Part shown: in pieces, positions 1 to 8,501 of the stretch
How positions within the stretch are numbered: position 1 is the stretch's first letter
Layout: the number at the start of each line of letters is the position of its first letter
Source of the DNA: Streptomyces sp. ITFR-16
GTDB lineage: Bacteria > Actinomycetota > Actinomycetes > Streptomycetales > Streptomycetaceae
DNA length: 64,000 nucleotides
Reading direction: 5' to 3'
Assembly: GCF_031844705.1 (NCBI RefSeq)
Contig: NZ_CP134609.1
Coordinates: 4,402,001 to 4,466,000, forward strand
Made by a program: the position numbers and the translations under genes
The notes under the pieces: generated by a model
Databases searched by the model: none
Told to the model about the DNA's origin: nothing
What the model saw: the letters and a program-made list of their open reading frames with translations, nothing else

Positions 1-334
1 GCCCCGCTGCGGTCAGCAGTTCCTCAAGCGCTACGTGGTCGATGACTCCGAGCGCGGTGGCGACGGCGTCTCGCGAGACGGCCGGGCGTTCGCCTGCGGT
101 GCGGGCCGACTCACGCCAGCCGTCCTGGACGATGTCTGCCATCCCGGCGAGCCGTTTCCGCGCTCGGTTTTGGATCTGGCGTGCGCGCTCGCGGCTAAGC
201 CCGAGCGCAGCCCCGACCTCGTCCAGCGTCTGGCCCTCAGACCGGCCCACGATGACGGCACGCTCGCGCTCGTCGAGGGCTCCGGTCTCCCACGCCCTGG
301 CGAGCCACTCGCCCATCGACCACTCGTCCCCCAT
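1..334 (-). CDS. Sigma-70 region 4-like HTH protein, partial (C-terminus outside window)
   Basis: The reading frame enters from the left edge and starts at ATG 334, nine bases after the stop of the upstream gene, with an AGGGG ribosome binding site. About 111 residues are visible. Residues 35-62 (TLDEVGAALGLSRERARQIQ and following) match the helix-turn-helix of sigma-70 region 4, with the SRERARQI recognition-helix pattern typical of RpoD-like sigma factors. No region 2 is seen, so this is not a complete sigma factor; it may be a regulator, or a sigma-like HTH fused to another domain beyond the window. It is the last visible gene of a leftward defence operon, which suggests control of, or DNA sensing by, that system. 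Family assignment of the HTH is good; function is inferred. Confidence 0.7.
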   Translation of the reverse strand, partial: MGDEWSMGEWLARAWETGALDERERAVIVGRSEGQTLDEVGAALGLSRERARQIQNRARKRLAGMADIVQDGWRESARTAGERPAVSRDAVATALGVIDHVALEELLTAAG

Positions 335-343
335 CGAATTCCC

Positions 344-943
344 CTACATCTCGTTGAAATAGACGACCCGCACGCCGAGGAACTCGGCCACGCGCCGGTG
401 TTCCCCCTTCTTCTCGGGCGGCACGGGAGCACGGAACGGATCGACGACGCAGATCGTCCAGGGCCAGGTCTCCCCGGTGGACCGATCGAGGATCGCGGGC
501 CACGCGAGGTGCTTGAGGTTCGCCGCAGTGCCGGCCACGAAGTGTTGCTCCTCGTCCTCCGTCCCGATCTCGCGGATTTTGGCGCGCATCGGCTTCTGCT
601 GGGTGGTCCCGGGGATGACCTCCCAGTCAGGGCCGAGGGTCGCTGCGACCATCTGCTCGAGCGTCGCGGCCGGTCGCGACACGTACTTGGCGTACTTGCC
701 CTCGCCTCGTCGTGCCCGTTCGTATTCCTTCATGGGGCAGTCCTTCAGCCAGGGGCGGATGTTGGCCCGCTGCCCCACGAAGTCGAGGAGGCGGCCGCCG
801 ATATCGGGGTCCTCCGTCCACTCCCGGTACAGGCGGGTGCGGTCCGTGTCCTGGAGGTGTGGCCACTGTGCATCGTCGGCCTGGGCGTAGATCCGTGTGA
901 CCACGGCCTTCTCGACGACGGGCGGGATCTTGTAGTCGGTCAC
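344..943 (-). CDS. Conserved-looking hypothetical protein of a restriction-type operon
   Basis: A 199-residue protein starting at GTG 943, whose GTGA overlaps the stop of the upstream helicase gene, so translation is probably coupled. I do not recognise the family. The N-terminal half is charged and helical. The C-terminal half has a stretch with alternating charged and hydrophobic residues (EEQHFVAGTAANLKHLAWP, then WPWTICVVDPFRAP) that could form a small alpha/beta domain. No signal peptide or membrane segment is seen. Position between an Mrr-helicase gene and a sigma-like HTH gene, without gaps, says that it is a component of the same system. A diverged nuclease or a specificity or immunity-like subunit are possibilities, none proven. 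Confidence 0.65.
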   Translation of the reverse strand: MTDYKIPPVVEKAVVTRIYAQADDAQWPHLQDTDRTRLYREWTEDPDIGGRLLDFVGQRANIRPWLKDCPMKEYERARRGEGKYAKYVSRPAATLEQMVAATLGPDWEVIPGTTQQKPMRAKIREIGTEDEEQHFVAGTAANLKHLAWPAILDRSTGETWPWTICVVDPFRAPVPPEKKGEHRRVAEFLGVRVVYFNEM

Positions 944-2604
944 AGAATTCCTTTCGGCAGGGGGAACTGGAGGCGGACTTCGTCTGCCGCGGTCTCAAGG
1001 TCGGCGGCGTCCTGGATCCACATGTCCATCAGGGAGCCGACCGTCTCGTCCTGAAACTCGATCCGGGAGACGTGCGGGAGTTCCAGATGCTCGGTGTCTT
1101 CAGCCTCTAGCGTGCGGCGCAGGTTTAGTACCGCTGCGGCGCGGCGGATATCGGTTACGAAGTCGAGGACCTTCAAAGCCTTCTTGCCGGGGCTCAGTCG
1201 CAGCCCGCGGCCGAGCTGCTGCACGAAGATCCTCCGGCTGTGAGTGACACGCAGGAAGGCGATCAGGTTCACGTCCGGCACGTCGACGCCCTCATTGAAC
1301 ACGTCCACGCAGGTGATCACTGGGACACGGCCGAGACGGAACTCGTTGAGTAGGACGTCGCGGTGACGCTTCGACAGACCGCTGTGCAAGTGGGAGGCAT
1401 TGACCCACGCCGGGTCTGAGACGGCGAGGAGGCCCGCCATATGCTCGGCGTGCTCGATTGTCTGGCAGAACACGATGGCGCGGGGCTCGGCGGTCTCCCG
1501 CCACGCCGCCCGCAGGTGCTCGACGATCTCCTCGTCTCGCTGGGGGAGGAACAGACGCCGGTTAAGATCCTTGATCGAGTAGCCGTGACGGCTGATGTCT
1601 TGGACGGCGTCCCAGTCGACACCATCCGCGTACAGCTTGTAGTCGACGGCCGACAGATAGCCCGCCGCCATGCCCTCGGCGATGCCCATCTTGAAGCTGG
1701 GTTGACCGAAGCGGGCGGTGATGTCGAACTTGTCGCCACGCCAAGGGGTGGCGGTGACTCCGAATCGCCCCGCAGCCCCACACAGATCGAGAAGTTCCGC
1801 AAACCTGCCGGTCTCAGCCACGTGGTGGGTCTCGTCGATCATGATGAGATCGGGTTCGTAGCCCACGCGTACGGCGGACAGCGCCGACTCGACGGTCGCG
1901 ACCAAGACACCGTTGAGGGCCTCGGGCTTGCTCTCACCGGTGAGGAGCCGGGTGGGTACACCCTTCGGGAGGTGCCGCCACAGCGCCTTCTCCAGCTGGC
2001 CGACCAGGTCGCGCATGTGCGCGACGACCAGGACGCGCGCGTCCGGACTCGAGGCGAGGAGATTGCCGATGACCTCGCCGCCGACGACCGTCTTACCCAG
2101 CCCCGTCGCCAGGACCAGCAGCGCCGTTCCTGCGGCGTCGAGGTCCCGCTCGATCGCGGACACGGCCAACTCCTGGTAAGGCCGCAGGTTGTAGGGGGCG
2201 GGCACACGGTCGGGCATCCTCTGGCCGATGGCCTCCAAGGTGGCCCCGTGCCACAGGCTGATATCGACGCCGATCCCCGCCAGCGCCCGGCGTCGTGCCT
2301 CAGCCGATGCGGTGATGTTCGTGTTGGTCACCAAAACGGCCTTATCGGCGCGGTAGTGAGTGCGGGCGCGCTCAAGGTCGTCGACGCCCGCGTGGTCGGC
2401 TGTGCCGTGCGCCTTCCACTTGCTCTGGAACACCCACTGCTCGCGGTCGCGGACCGCGAGCAGGTCGGCACCATGGTCGTGGGCGCCGTCGATGACGCGG
2501 ACGTCCTGGAACCCCAGGTGCCACAGGGTCCGTTCGAGCGCCTTGGTCAGCCCCTCTGGGCCACCGTCTCTCAGTTCGGCGGCCGTCAGGAACGCGGCGC
2601 TCAC
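940..2604 (-). CDS. Mrr-type nuclease domain fused to superfamily 2 DEAD/DEAH helicase
   Basis: Predicted 554-residue restriction-type helicase. GTG 2604 is chosen because its GTGA overlaps the stop of the GHKL gene. Residues 1-130 form an Mrr-like PD-(D/E)XK nuclease domain with D47 and the Q60-x-K62 signature. From about residue 138 a superfamily 2 helicase follows: Q-like motif LRPYQ, Walker A ATGLGKT (166-172), DETH box, TATPWRGD, and the QQLGRGLR motif VI. Such proteins move on duplex DNA and cut it in restriction systems. It sits between the GHKL ATPase and an unknown gene in one operon with a cytosine methyltransferase and Vsr nuclease, so it is the likely motor and effector against unmodified DNA. 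Domain calls are secure; target and cofactor needs are inferred. Confidence 0.88.
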   Translation of the reverse strand: MSAAFLTAAELRDGGPEGLTKALERTLWHLGFQDVRVIDGAHDHGADLLAVRDREQWVFQSKWKAHGTADHAGVDDLERARTHYRADKAVLVTNTNITASAEARRRALAGIGVDISLWHGATLEAIGQRMPDRVPAPYNLRPYQELAVSAIERDLDAAGTALLVLATGLGKTVVGGEVIGNLLASSPDARVLVVAHMRDLVGQLEKALWRHLPKGVPTRLLTGESKPEALNGVLVATVESALSAVRVGYEPDLIMIDETHHVAETGRFAELLDLCGAAGRFGVTATPWRGDKFDITARFGQPSFKMGIAEGMAAGYLSAVDYKLYADGVDWDAVQDISRHGYSIKDLNRRLFLPQRDEEIVEHLRAAWRETAEPRAIVFCQTIEHAEHMAGLLAVSDPAWVNASHLHSGLSKRHRDVLLNEFRLGRVPVITCVDVFNEGVDVPDVNLIAFLRVTHSRRIFVQQLGRGLRLSPGKKALKVLDFVTDIRRAAAVLNLRRTLEAEDTEHLELPHVSRIEFQDETVGSLMDMWIQDAADLETAADEVRLQFPLPKGIL

Positions 2605-4952
2605 TCCTCCCCCGCCAGTTCGTCGCGCAGGAGGGCGATGCTGAGGCGGGCGCGCCGCAGTTGCGGCGCGGTGGCCTCCCCGGCGAAGGTTCCGAGCGTC
2701 GCGACGTCCGCGAGGCAACCCGTGACCCGGGCCAGACTCAGGGCTTTCCCGGACGGTGAGGACACCCCGAAGTACGGGCCACGAAAGACGGTGCCGTCCA
2801 TGAATGAGGCGGGCATCACCTCGACGAGGCGGACCAGGGCCAGCGCGGGAACGTGGTGGACGAACCCGGAGTCCAGGCCGAGACGACCGACGAGGCCGAC
2901 ACGTCCGGCAGCGATCATCGCCTCCTCGGTCGCGAATTTCTGCTCGTCTGAGAGGTGGCCGTAGGCGGCGGTGTAGCCGCCGCTCTCGTCGAGGACCTCG
3001 GCCACACGCTCGCGGATCTCCGAGAGGAGGTCGCGAGCCTCCGCGCCGACGGTGGTGCCGTCGAGCACGCTGTCCTGCAGGGACTCGGCGCGGATCGCGG
3101 CGACGAGCTGGGACGGGTTCCAGTCGGAGCGCGCCCGGACCTTCAGGACAGCAGCCAGTTCGACCAGGAGGAGGTCGGCGTAGTCCGCGCCGAACCGCCG
3201 GAACGCGTAGTGCTCGGGATCGACGAGGGCGGTGAGCTCGTTCCCGGACCTCTGGTCGAGGAGGACCGGGGCGGACAGCCCGTGGTCGTCAAGGAGCCGC
3301 TCGCCCGGCTTCAACAGCAGGGTCCGCACCTTCACGTAGCCGAGCTCAGGGTGCCCGAACGACCGGCTCAGGTACGCGTGCGGAGATGCCGCGCTCTCGT
3401 ACCGTGCCAAGCGCTCGCCACGGGTCTCAGTCGTCTCCTTGACCGCCATGGTGGCCTGGGCGGGCACGGTGGAGACAGCCCCGGACTCGGTACCAAGCTG
3501 GGCGGCGCCGGAGGCGGGGATGTCGACGGGCAGACCGAGGGCGCCCAAGACAGCCTGCTCGTCGGGCTGGGCCGGCACACTGGTGGTAGTTCTGGCCTCC
3601 TTGCCCCGCTTCTTGATTTCCTCGTGCCGCAGTACCGCCTGCCACCAGTGTTCGTCGGTCTGGAACTCAGAGACGCCTGCCTGGAACTTCCGGCCCCAGT
3701 CCCGGGTATCCGCGTGGACCGGCTTGTGGCCGTCGCCGGGGACGAGGTAGCGCAAGCCCGCGTCGTTGCGGCGGAAGCCCTTGAACAGCAGAGCCAGCGG
3801 ACTCTCGTTCTCCGGGTAGCCGAGCTTGCGGGCACGCTGAGGCTGGAGTGGCGCCAAGCCGCGCAGCAACTCCATGGCGGTGAGCCAGCTGCGGTCTCCG
3901 TACTCGAAGGCGTCCTTCTGATAGGTGACGGGGACATGGTCGAGGTGGATCTCACCGATGAGGCGGCCGCCCTGGTGGGCGAGCTCGACTGGGTATTCGG
4001 GCTCCTCGTTCCCCGCGACCCCATCGGGGTTGTTCCAGGTGAAGAGCTGTTTGTCCCAGCGCCTGATCTTCCGGCCATTGCGTAGGAAGTCGATCCCGTA
4101 CTCGGTCTTGTCCAGGTAGCGCTGGACGCCGAGCCAGCCGTGGATCCGGCGCTCGCGCACGGACAGGTTGACGCTGCCGCAGACCGAGCAGACATCGCCC
4201 GAACCAATCTGCCACTCCCCGCAGTCCCGACAGGCGATCCCGTCCTGGAGCCTTTCATTGATCGGGATGTAGGCGGGAATCCGCTCCTTGCCGTTGAAGA
4301 GCACGTAACGCTCGTCGCCCCAGCGGCAGTGGCGGACCGGCTTGACGCGGGTCCCGCCCACGTAGAGGTCGAAGGGGTGCTCGGTGAGGATCCATGAGTA
4401 CACCGAGCCCAGGGTGTTGCGGAGCGAGGCGCCGTTGCGGCGCAGCCACTCGGCACGCGTCCGGTGCAGACGGTCGACGATGATTCTCGTGCCGTGTTGG
4501 GTCGGGTCGCTCTTCGGCTCTGTGATGTCCTTTGCCTCGAAGTCGTCCTTGATCTGGTCAAGGTCGATCTCGACGCCGATCCATTCCGTGTCGCCCGCGC
4601 GTGTCGTCAGGATGCGGGTGCGCCTGCCGAGGCGGGCGGTCGAGATGTTGAAGCCCATGCCGAACAGACCGAGTTTGTCGTGCATGTCGTTCCCGGACCA
4701 GCCAGCCCGCACCGCGCGCGTCAGCCGGTCGTACGACATGCCCCGCCCGGTGTCGCGAACCTCCAGGACCCCTTGTGGGGACGACGGCAAGGTGACGCTG
4801 ACAGTGAAGCCGTCCGGCCACTCCGTCCCTGAGCGGAGGATGTCGAGGAAGTCGTCGAAGGGGTTGTCGACGAGTTCGGCGACACACTGCCACTCGTCGA
4901 AATCGATCTCGCCCAGCATGCTCAGCACGCGGGCGGAAGGGGTGATCTTCAC
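2601..4952 (-). CDS. GHKL ATPase of MORC/Hsp90-like type in a restriction-modification operon
   Basis: A 783-residue ATPase. GTG 4952 is preferred because AGGAGG lies about ten bases upstream; in-frame TTG 5030 and GTG 5015 lack this. The Bergerat ATP-binding fold is complete: E26 with N30 in ELVDNP, D67-x-G69-x-G71 in DTGRG, KLGLFGMGF near 93-101, and HGTRII later. A four-cysteine zinc ribbon (CRDCGEW and CSVCG) interrupts the region after the ATPase core. The long C-terminal part is unassigned. GHKL proteins dimerise on ATP binding and clamp or signal on DNA; MutL/MORC-like members are known from restriction-modification operons. Here it is translationally coupled (GTGA) to the Mrr-helicase and lies downstream of dcm and vsr genes. 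Confidence 0.88.
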   Translation of the reverse strand: MKITPSARVLSMLGEIDFDEWQCVAELVDNPFDDFLDILRSGTEWPDGFTVSVTLPSSPQGVLEVRDTGRGMSYDRLTRAVRAGWSGNDMHDKLGLFGMGFNISTARLGRRTRILTTRAGDTEWIGVEIDLDQIKDDFEAKDITEPKSDPTQHGTRIIVDRLHRTRAEWLRRNGASLRNTLGSVYSWILTEHPFDLYVGGTRVKPVRHCRWGDERYVLFNGKERIPAYIPINERLQDGIACRDCGEWQIGSGDVCSVCGSVNLSVRERRIHGWLGVQRYLDKTEYGIDFLRNGRKIRRWDKQLFTWNNPDGVAGNEEPEYPVELAHQGGRLIGEIHLDHVPVTYQKDAFEYGDRSWLTAMELLRGLAPLQPQRARKLGYPENESPLALLFKGFRRNDAGLRYLVPGDGHKPVHADTRDWGRKFQAGVSEFQTDEHWWQAVLRHEEIKKRGKEARTTTSVPAQPDEQAVLGALGLPVDIPASGAAQLGTESGAVSTVPAQATMAVKETTETRGERLARYESAASPHAYLSRSFGHPELGYVKVRTLLLKPGERLLDDHGLSAPVLLDQRSGNELTALVDPEHYAFRRFGADYADLLLVELAAVLKVRARSDWNPSQLVAAIRAESLQDSVLDGTTVGAEARDLLSEIRERVAEVLDESGGYTAAYGHLSDEQKFATEEAMIAAGRVGLVGRLGLDSGFVHHVPALALVRLVEVMPASFMDGTVFRGPYFGVSSPSGKALSLARVTGCLADVATLGTFAGEATAPQLRRARLSIALLRDELAGEE

Positions 4953-5756
4953 TCCGGCGGAACCCTCCTGAAGGATCGGAACGCTGTGACGGCGGCCCGC
5001 GGCGCGCGTGGACACGCCGAAGCCGCCCAACTCGCATGAGTCGAGCGTTCGATCTCGAGCGTATAGGGAGCCACTGACAATCCGGCCGGAGTTTGCGAAC
5101 CCCGGCGAATCGTGCAGTCACCGGTACGGGACGAAGGTGTTGAACCTCGCGAGCACTGATGGTCCCGCCACGGCTGGCCAGGGGAGCGGGTGGACGTCGC
5201 GGCCCGGAACCCTGACCCGCACCAGGTCCGTGCTTCGTTCCACAGCGGCCTCCGGGGGCCTCGTGTTTCCAGAACCGCGGGACGCCCAGCCCTCCTCGGC
5301 GAGGAGCTGGTTCGCCTCGGCTTCCTGGATGCAGTTGGCTGCGATCTTGTCGCGTCACGCGTTGGTCGTAACCAGCCGCAGACAAACGCCGTCTACGAAG
5401 AATGGGGTGCTGTCCTCCTGGAAGCGAGGTCGGCCTCCGTCGCGGTGTTGGCGCGGGTCGCGCGGTGACTTGTAGCGCAGACTCCGCCAGTGGATCAGTG
5501 ACGTATGGTCTTCTCTGGCGTCATGTCCTTGCCGTAATCGCTGCGCATCGTGAGCATTATCGAGGACGATGACGCCCACGGTGCGACCGCCAACGGTCGC
5601 TCCTTCGACAGCTCCTATGCCCGCCCGTAGACCCAAGCCGCGGCCATCCGCGTCCGCGTCGGCTATGGCCATGTGTGAGAGCCTGCCTCGCGCGCCGCTG
5701 CCGCTGCGTCCCCGATGCGCCCGGCCCCGCTCATCCCCGCGTGGAAAACTGGGGTC
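4953..5756. other. About 800 bases without a convincing gene
   Basis: This lies upstream of the GHKL gene and before the AbrB-like gene. A rightward frame ending at 5468 has a fairly protein-like C-terminal portion (LVRLGFLDAVGCDLVASRVG), but no start with a ribosome binding site, so it may be a remnant. I see no RNA gene, terminator or repeat here. The leftward transcript from vsr to the GHKL gene would have to cross it, or the GHKL gene has its own promoter. Confidence 0.4.
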
Positions 5757-5945
5757 ATGATTCGAAGCCCATCCGAAGTCACCGTAGGCGCCGACGGTCT
5801 GGTTGCCTTGCCCATGAGTATCTTGGCCGAGGCCGGGATCAACCCCGGCGAGACACTGCTGGCTTTCAGCGACGGGGATGGCCAGATTGTCCTGCGCCGT
5901 CTAGAAGAAGCTGTCAGTGATCTGATCAGTGGTCGCCCGTTGTAG
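5757..5945 (+). CDS. AbrB/SpoVT-like DNA-binding protein (antitoxin-type)
   Basis: A 62-residue protein from ATG 5757. The sequence SEVTVGADGLVALPMSILAE has the swapped-hairpin AbrB layout, in which a beta hairpin is followed by a PxxILxxAGI helix and a second hairpin (GETLLAFSDGDGQIVLRR). Members bind DNA as dimers and are transition-state regulators or antitoxins. No toxin gene of the VapC or MazF type is adjacent. Its 3' end overlaps the 3' end of the convergent vsr gene by 20 bases, so the transcripts would be antisense to each other. It may regulate the defence operon. The family call is fair because of the short length; the role is unknown. Confidence 0.6.
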   Translation: MIRSPSEVTVGADGLVALPMSILAEAGINPGETLLAFSDGDGQIVLRRLEEAVSDLISGRPL

Positions 5946-6723
5946 CGACGAGATGCGCTGCACCGCGCTTTCGCCGGACGGCGTTCTCGATTCGGGTCGC
6001 TGCTCGGGCGAGGTCGTCGTGTTCCCAAACTCGGATGACTGTCCAACCAGCCGCCGTCAGCGTGTCGTTGGTCTGAGTGTCCCTCGCCCTGTTGCCGTTG
6101 ATCTTTTCCCGCCAGAAATCTGCGTTCTTCGTTGCGGGCCTGTAATGGTCCGGGCAGCCATGCCAGAAGCAGCCATCCACGAATACCGCGATGCGATCGC
6201 CGGGGAACACGAGGTCGGCTCTCCGTCGGACGTCGGCGATTGGCCGGGTGTCGACCCGGTAGCGCATGCCGCGGCGATGGAGCAGGCTGCGGAGCAGCAG
6301 TTCTGGCTTGGTGTCCTTGCCGCGGTTGCCGCGCATTGAGGCTCGAACCTCGAGCGACGACGCGGTCGACTCGGGCGGCAGCGTCTCTTGCGCCAAGAGC
6401 CCCTTTGTTCGGGCTTGTCGCCATGCCTCAGCAAGGTTCTGCTTGCGTGAGTCGAACTCGACTTCGCAGACGTAGCGCTCCTCAGTCTTGCCGTTTTGTG
6501 ACCACCGTAGATAGGCGCGAACGCGACGTGTGCTCCGGTAGAGGCGGAGCGTGACGGAGGCGCGTGCGAGACGCCCGTCACCCAGGTCGACGTTGCGCCG
6601 ATTGCGACCGCCGGCGGCGCGGTCTTGCTCAACTGCTGGCGCGGCCGCGCCAGCTCGACGCTTATACGCGCGTTCCGGAGGCAGCCTGTCCTTCCAGCGC
6701 CCCCCGACCCCTGTCTGCGGCAT
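5926..6723 (-). CDS. vsr: Very-short-patch-repair (Vsr) type endonuclease with N-terminal extension
   Basis: A 265-residue protein from ATG 6723, four bases after the stop of the methyltransferase gene. Residues 126-250 form the Vsr fold: MRGNRGKDTKPELLLRSLL, the catalytic aspartate D170 in RRRADLVFP, FVDGCFWHGCPDHYRP (181-196) carrying His and Cys ligands, and WREKINGNRARD. Classic Vsr nicks T:G mismatches left by deamination of 5-methylcytosine, protecting against mutation from a Dcm-type enzyme. The first 120 residues are an extra basic region, not part of the standard approximately 140-residue enzyme, perhaps for DNA targeting. Pairing with dcm is normal; in GHKL-containing operons a Vsr homologue may instead be a restriction nuclease. 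Confidence 0.9.
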   Translation of the reverse strand: MPQTGVGGRWKDRLPPERAYKRRAGAAAPAVEQDRAAGGRNRRNVDLGDGRLARASVTLRLYRSTRRVRAYLRWSQNGKTEERYVCEVEFDSRKQNLAEAWRQARTKGLLAQETLPPESTASSLEVRASMRGNRGKDTKPELLLRSLLHRRGMRYRVDTRPIADVRRRADLVFPGDRIAVFVDGCFWHGCPDHYRPATKNADFWREKINGNRARDTQTNDTLTAAGWTVIRVWEHDDLARAATRIENAVRRKRGAAHLVATTGDH

Positions 6724-6727
6724 GAGG

Positions 6728-8080
6728 CTAGTGTCCCGCCGCAGCCAGGGCGTCGGAGACGGCCTTGGCGAAGTACTCACCGAGAGCGACCGGCACGGCG
6801 TTGCCCAACTGCCGCATCTGCTCGCCTCGAGGGCCTGAGCCATGCCATTCATCCGGGAACGTCATTACCCGGGCGGTCTCGCGCACGGTCATGTAGCGGT
6901 GCAAGTAGGTAAAACCACCCGGTGCTGAGACGTCGCGGACCCGCTCGTCCAGCAGCATCACGGACTCGCCGCCTGGCACGCCGTGAACGCCGGCCTTGAC
7001 CGTTTTCGCGGGACGATCGAGTTCGTTCGGGGTGTGCCCCTTGTAGATACGGGCTCCAGGCCAACCGACGTGACCGACGGCTCCGATCTCTTCACCGAAG
7101 TCGAACTTCTCCGAAAGTCGGTTCCTATCGACAGGGGGCAGTGCCGGGAGTTTCACGTCCGTGCCGTATCCCTGAATGGCGTCGCGCATTGTGCGCCACG
7201 GCTGGCAGTCGTCTTCCTTGATCACCTTCGGGAGGCGCGCACGCACTCGGTCGCGAACGTGGTCCTCTACGGTTGGGTGGCGCTTCCAGTAGGGTCCGTC
7301 CTCGTCGCGCATGGACCGGAACAGGGCCGCCTCGGAGAATCTCTCCGTTTTCACGTACTTCTCGAAGCCGTCGACGTCCACGCCGAGGTCGGCCCGGAAG
7401 GCCACGATTACGACCCGGTTGCGTACCTGTGGGACGCCATAGCTGGCGGCGTTGACCGGCACCATCACGACTTTGTAGTGATCCGGGTTGCTGTCGTCGT
7501 CAGATAGTTGATCGAGAATGCGCGTCAGGTGAGCGTTGTGATCCTGCCACTTGACCTCATCGTCGCGCTTCTCGAACGGGAGACTCAGCTCGTTCTGGAT
7601 GTACTGGAAATAGTCGACGAAAGACGGCCGCAGGAGTCCGCGGACATTTTCGCAGATAACCACCTTCGGCCGCATCTCTTGCACTGCCTTGAACATGGCC
7701 GGGAACATGTTGCGCTTGTCTTCATCGCCCTTGGCGACCCCGCCGGCGCTGAACGGCTGACACGGAGGGCCTCCTGCCAGGACATCGACCTCGCCCTGGA
7801 AGGCGCTGAGATCCAGGTCGCGCACGTCGCCCGGGTACAGGGGGGCGGGCTGCCCCGGTTTTGGCGGCTGAGGGTTCTTCTCCTCGGTGCGCTTCAAGCC
7901 GTCGACACCGAGGGTCTTTCGCGCACTCGAGATGAGTGTCTCGCAGGCGCGGTTGTTGAACTCGTTGAACAGGAGTGGGCGGAAGCCTGCTTGGTGGACC
8001 GCCATGGCAAGGCCGCCTCCACCCGCGAACAGTTCAACGCTGGTCCGCGGCTTCTTTGCTTCTTCAGGCAGGTCAACCAT
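6728..8080 (-). CDS. dcm: C5-cytosine DNA methyltransferase
   Basis: A 450-residue enzyme from ATG 8080 that transfers a methyl group from SAM to carbon 5 of cytosine in a specific site. Motif I is FAGGGGLAMAV near residue 18, the catalytic PCQ is at 106-108 (nucleophile C107), motif VI is ENV at 144-146, and the C-terminal motifs IX-X end in RQLGNAVPVALGEYF. The region between holds the target recognition domain. It is the first gene of the leftward defence operon and is divergent from a small gene and an Eco29kI-like endonuclease gene. The partner endonuclease family is known to cut CCGCGG with a C5 methyltransferase, so this enzyme could protect against that nuclease as well as the GHKL/helicase system. 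Confidence 0.93.
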   Translation of the reverse strand: MVDLPEEAKKPRTSVELFAGGGGLAMAVHQAGFRPLLFNEFNNRACETLISSARKTLGVDGLKRTEEKNPQPPKPGQPAPLYPGDVRDLDLSAFQGEVDVLAGGPPCQPFSAGGVAKGDEDKRNMFPAMFKAVQEMRPKVVICENVRGLLRPSFVDYFQYIQNELSLPFEKRDDEVKWQDHNAHLTRILDQLSDDDSNPDHYKVVMVPVNAASYGVPQVRNRVVIVAFRADLGVDVDGFEKYVKTERFSEAALFRSMRDEDGPYWKRHPTVEDHVRDRVRARLPKVIKEDDCQPWRTMRDAIQGYGTDVKLPALPPVDRNRLSEKFDFGEEIGAVGHVGWPGARIYKGHTPNELDRPAKTVKAGVHGVPGGESVMLLDERVRDVSAPGGFTYLHRYMTVRETARVMTFPDEWHGSGPRGEQMRQLGNAVPVALGEYFAKAVSDALAAAGH

Positions 8081-8143
8081 GGCGAAACCATACCGCGGAG
8101 TTGGTGATCATGGCGAACCTTCACTCGAATGGGTCGCCTATAA

Positions 8144-8424
8144 GTGAGCAAGGCCATAGAGTTCGTGGTGATCAACACGGCGGAGGGGGTCAGGGGGGTG
8201 GCGCAGGCGGCCAGGTCGGTCGGTCCGGGCGCCTACCACGATGATTTTCGGCTGAGCGTCACCAAGGCCCTTGGTGATCGACTGGCCCGCGCAGTGAGGC
8301 TTCTCGGGTACCCGGAGTTCCCGAACGAGCGCAAGAGCGCCTGGCGGTACTGCCGGTCTGGCAGAGTTACCAGGACGCCGCCCGGGGGATCGCCGAGGAT
8401 GACCTCTTCGCCGACGACGGGTGA
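8144..8424 (+). pseudogene. Small gene upstream of the GIY-YIG nuclease, broken by one frameshift
   Basis: From GTG 8144 the frame reads MSKAIEFVVINTAEGVRGVA and on to GYPEFPNE, then loses protein character. Starting near 8332 another frame continues naturally as QERLAVLPVWQSYQDAARGI and ends in EDDLFADDG with TGA at 8422-8424. That TGA makes a GTGA overlap with the downstream nuclease frame, as expected for coupled genes. A single-base deletion around 8320-8335, or a sequencing error, would join both parts into a protein of about 92 residues. Family not recognised. It probably acts with the restriction gene, for example as a regulator or accessory protein. Confidence 0.55.
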
Positions 8425-8501
8425 GCAGGACACGTAGTAGTCGACATAGTCCGCTCCAGCGGGGTCTTCCCGCAGACGAGCCGATCACCGATCAGGAAGC
8501 C

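Noticed and set aside
5190..5468. Rightward frame of about 92 codons between the GHKL and AbrB-like genes
   Set aside because: Only its second half looks protein-like; no ribosome site or known domain. Kept only as a possible remnant.
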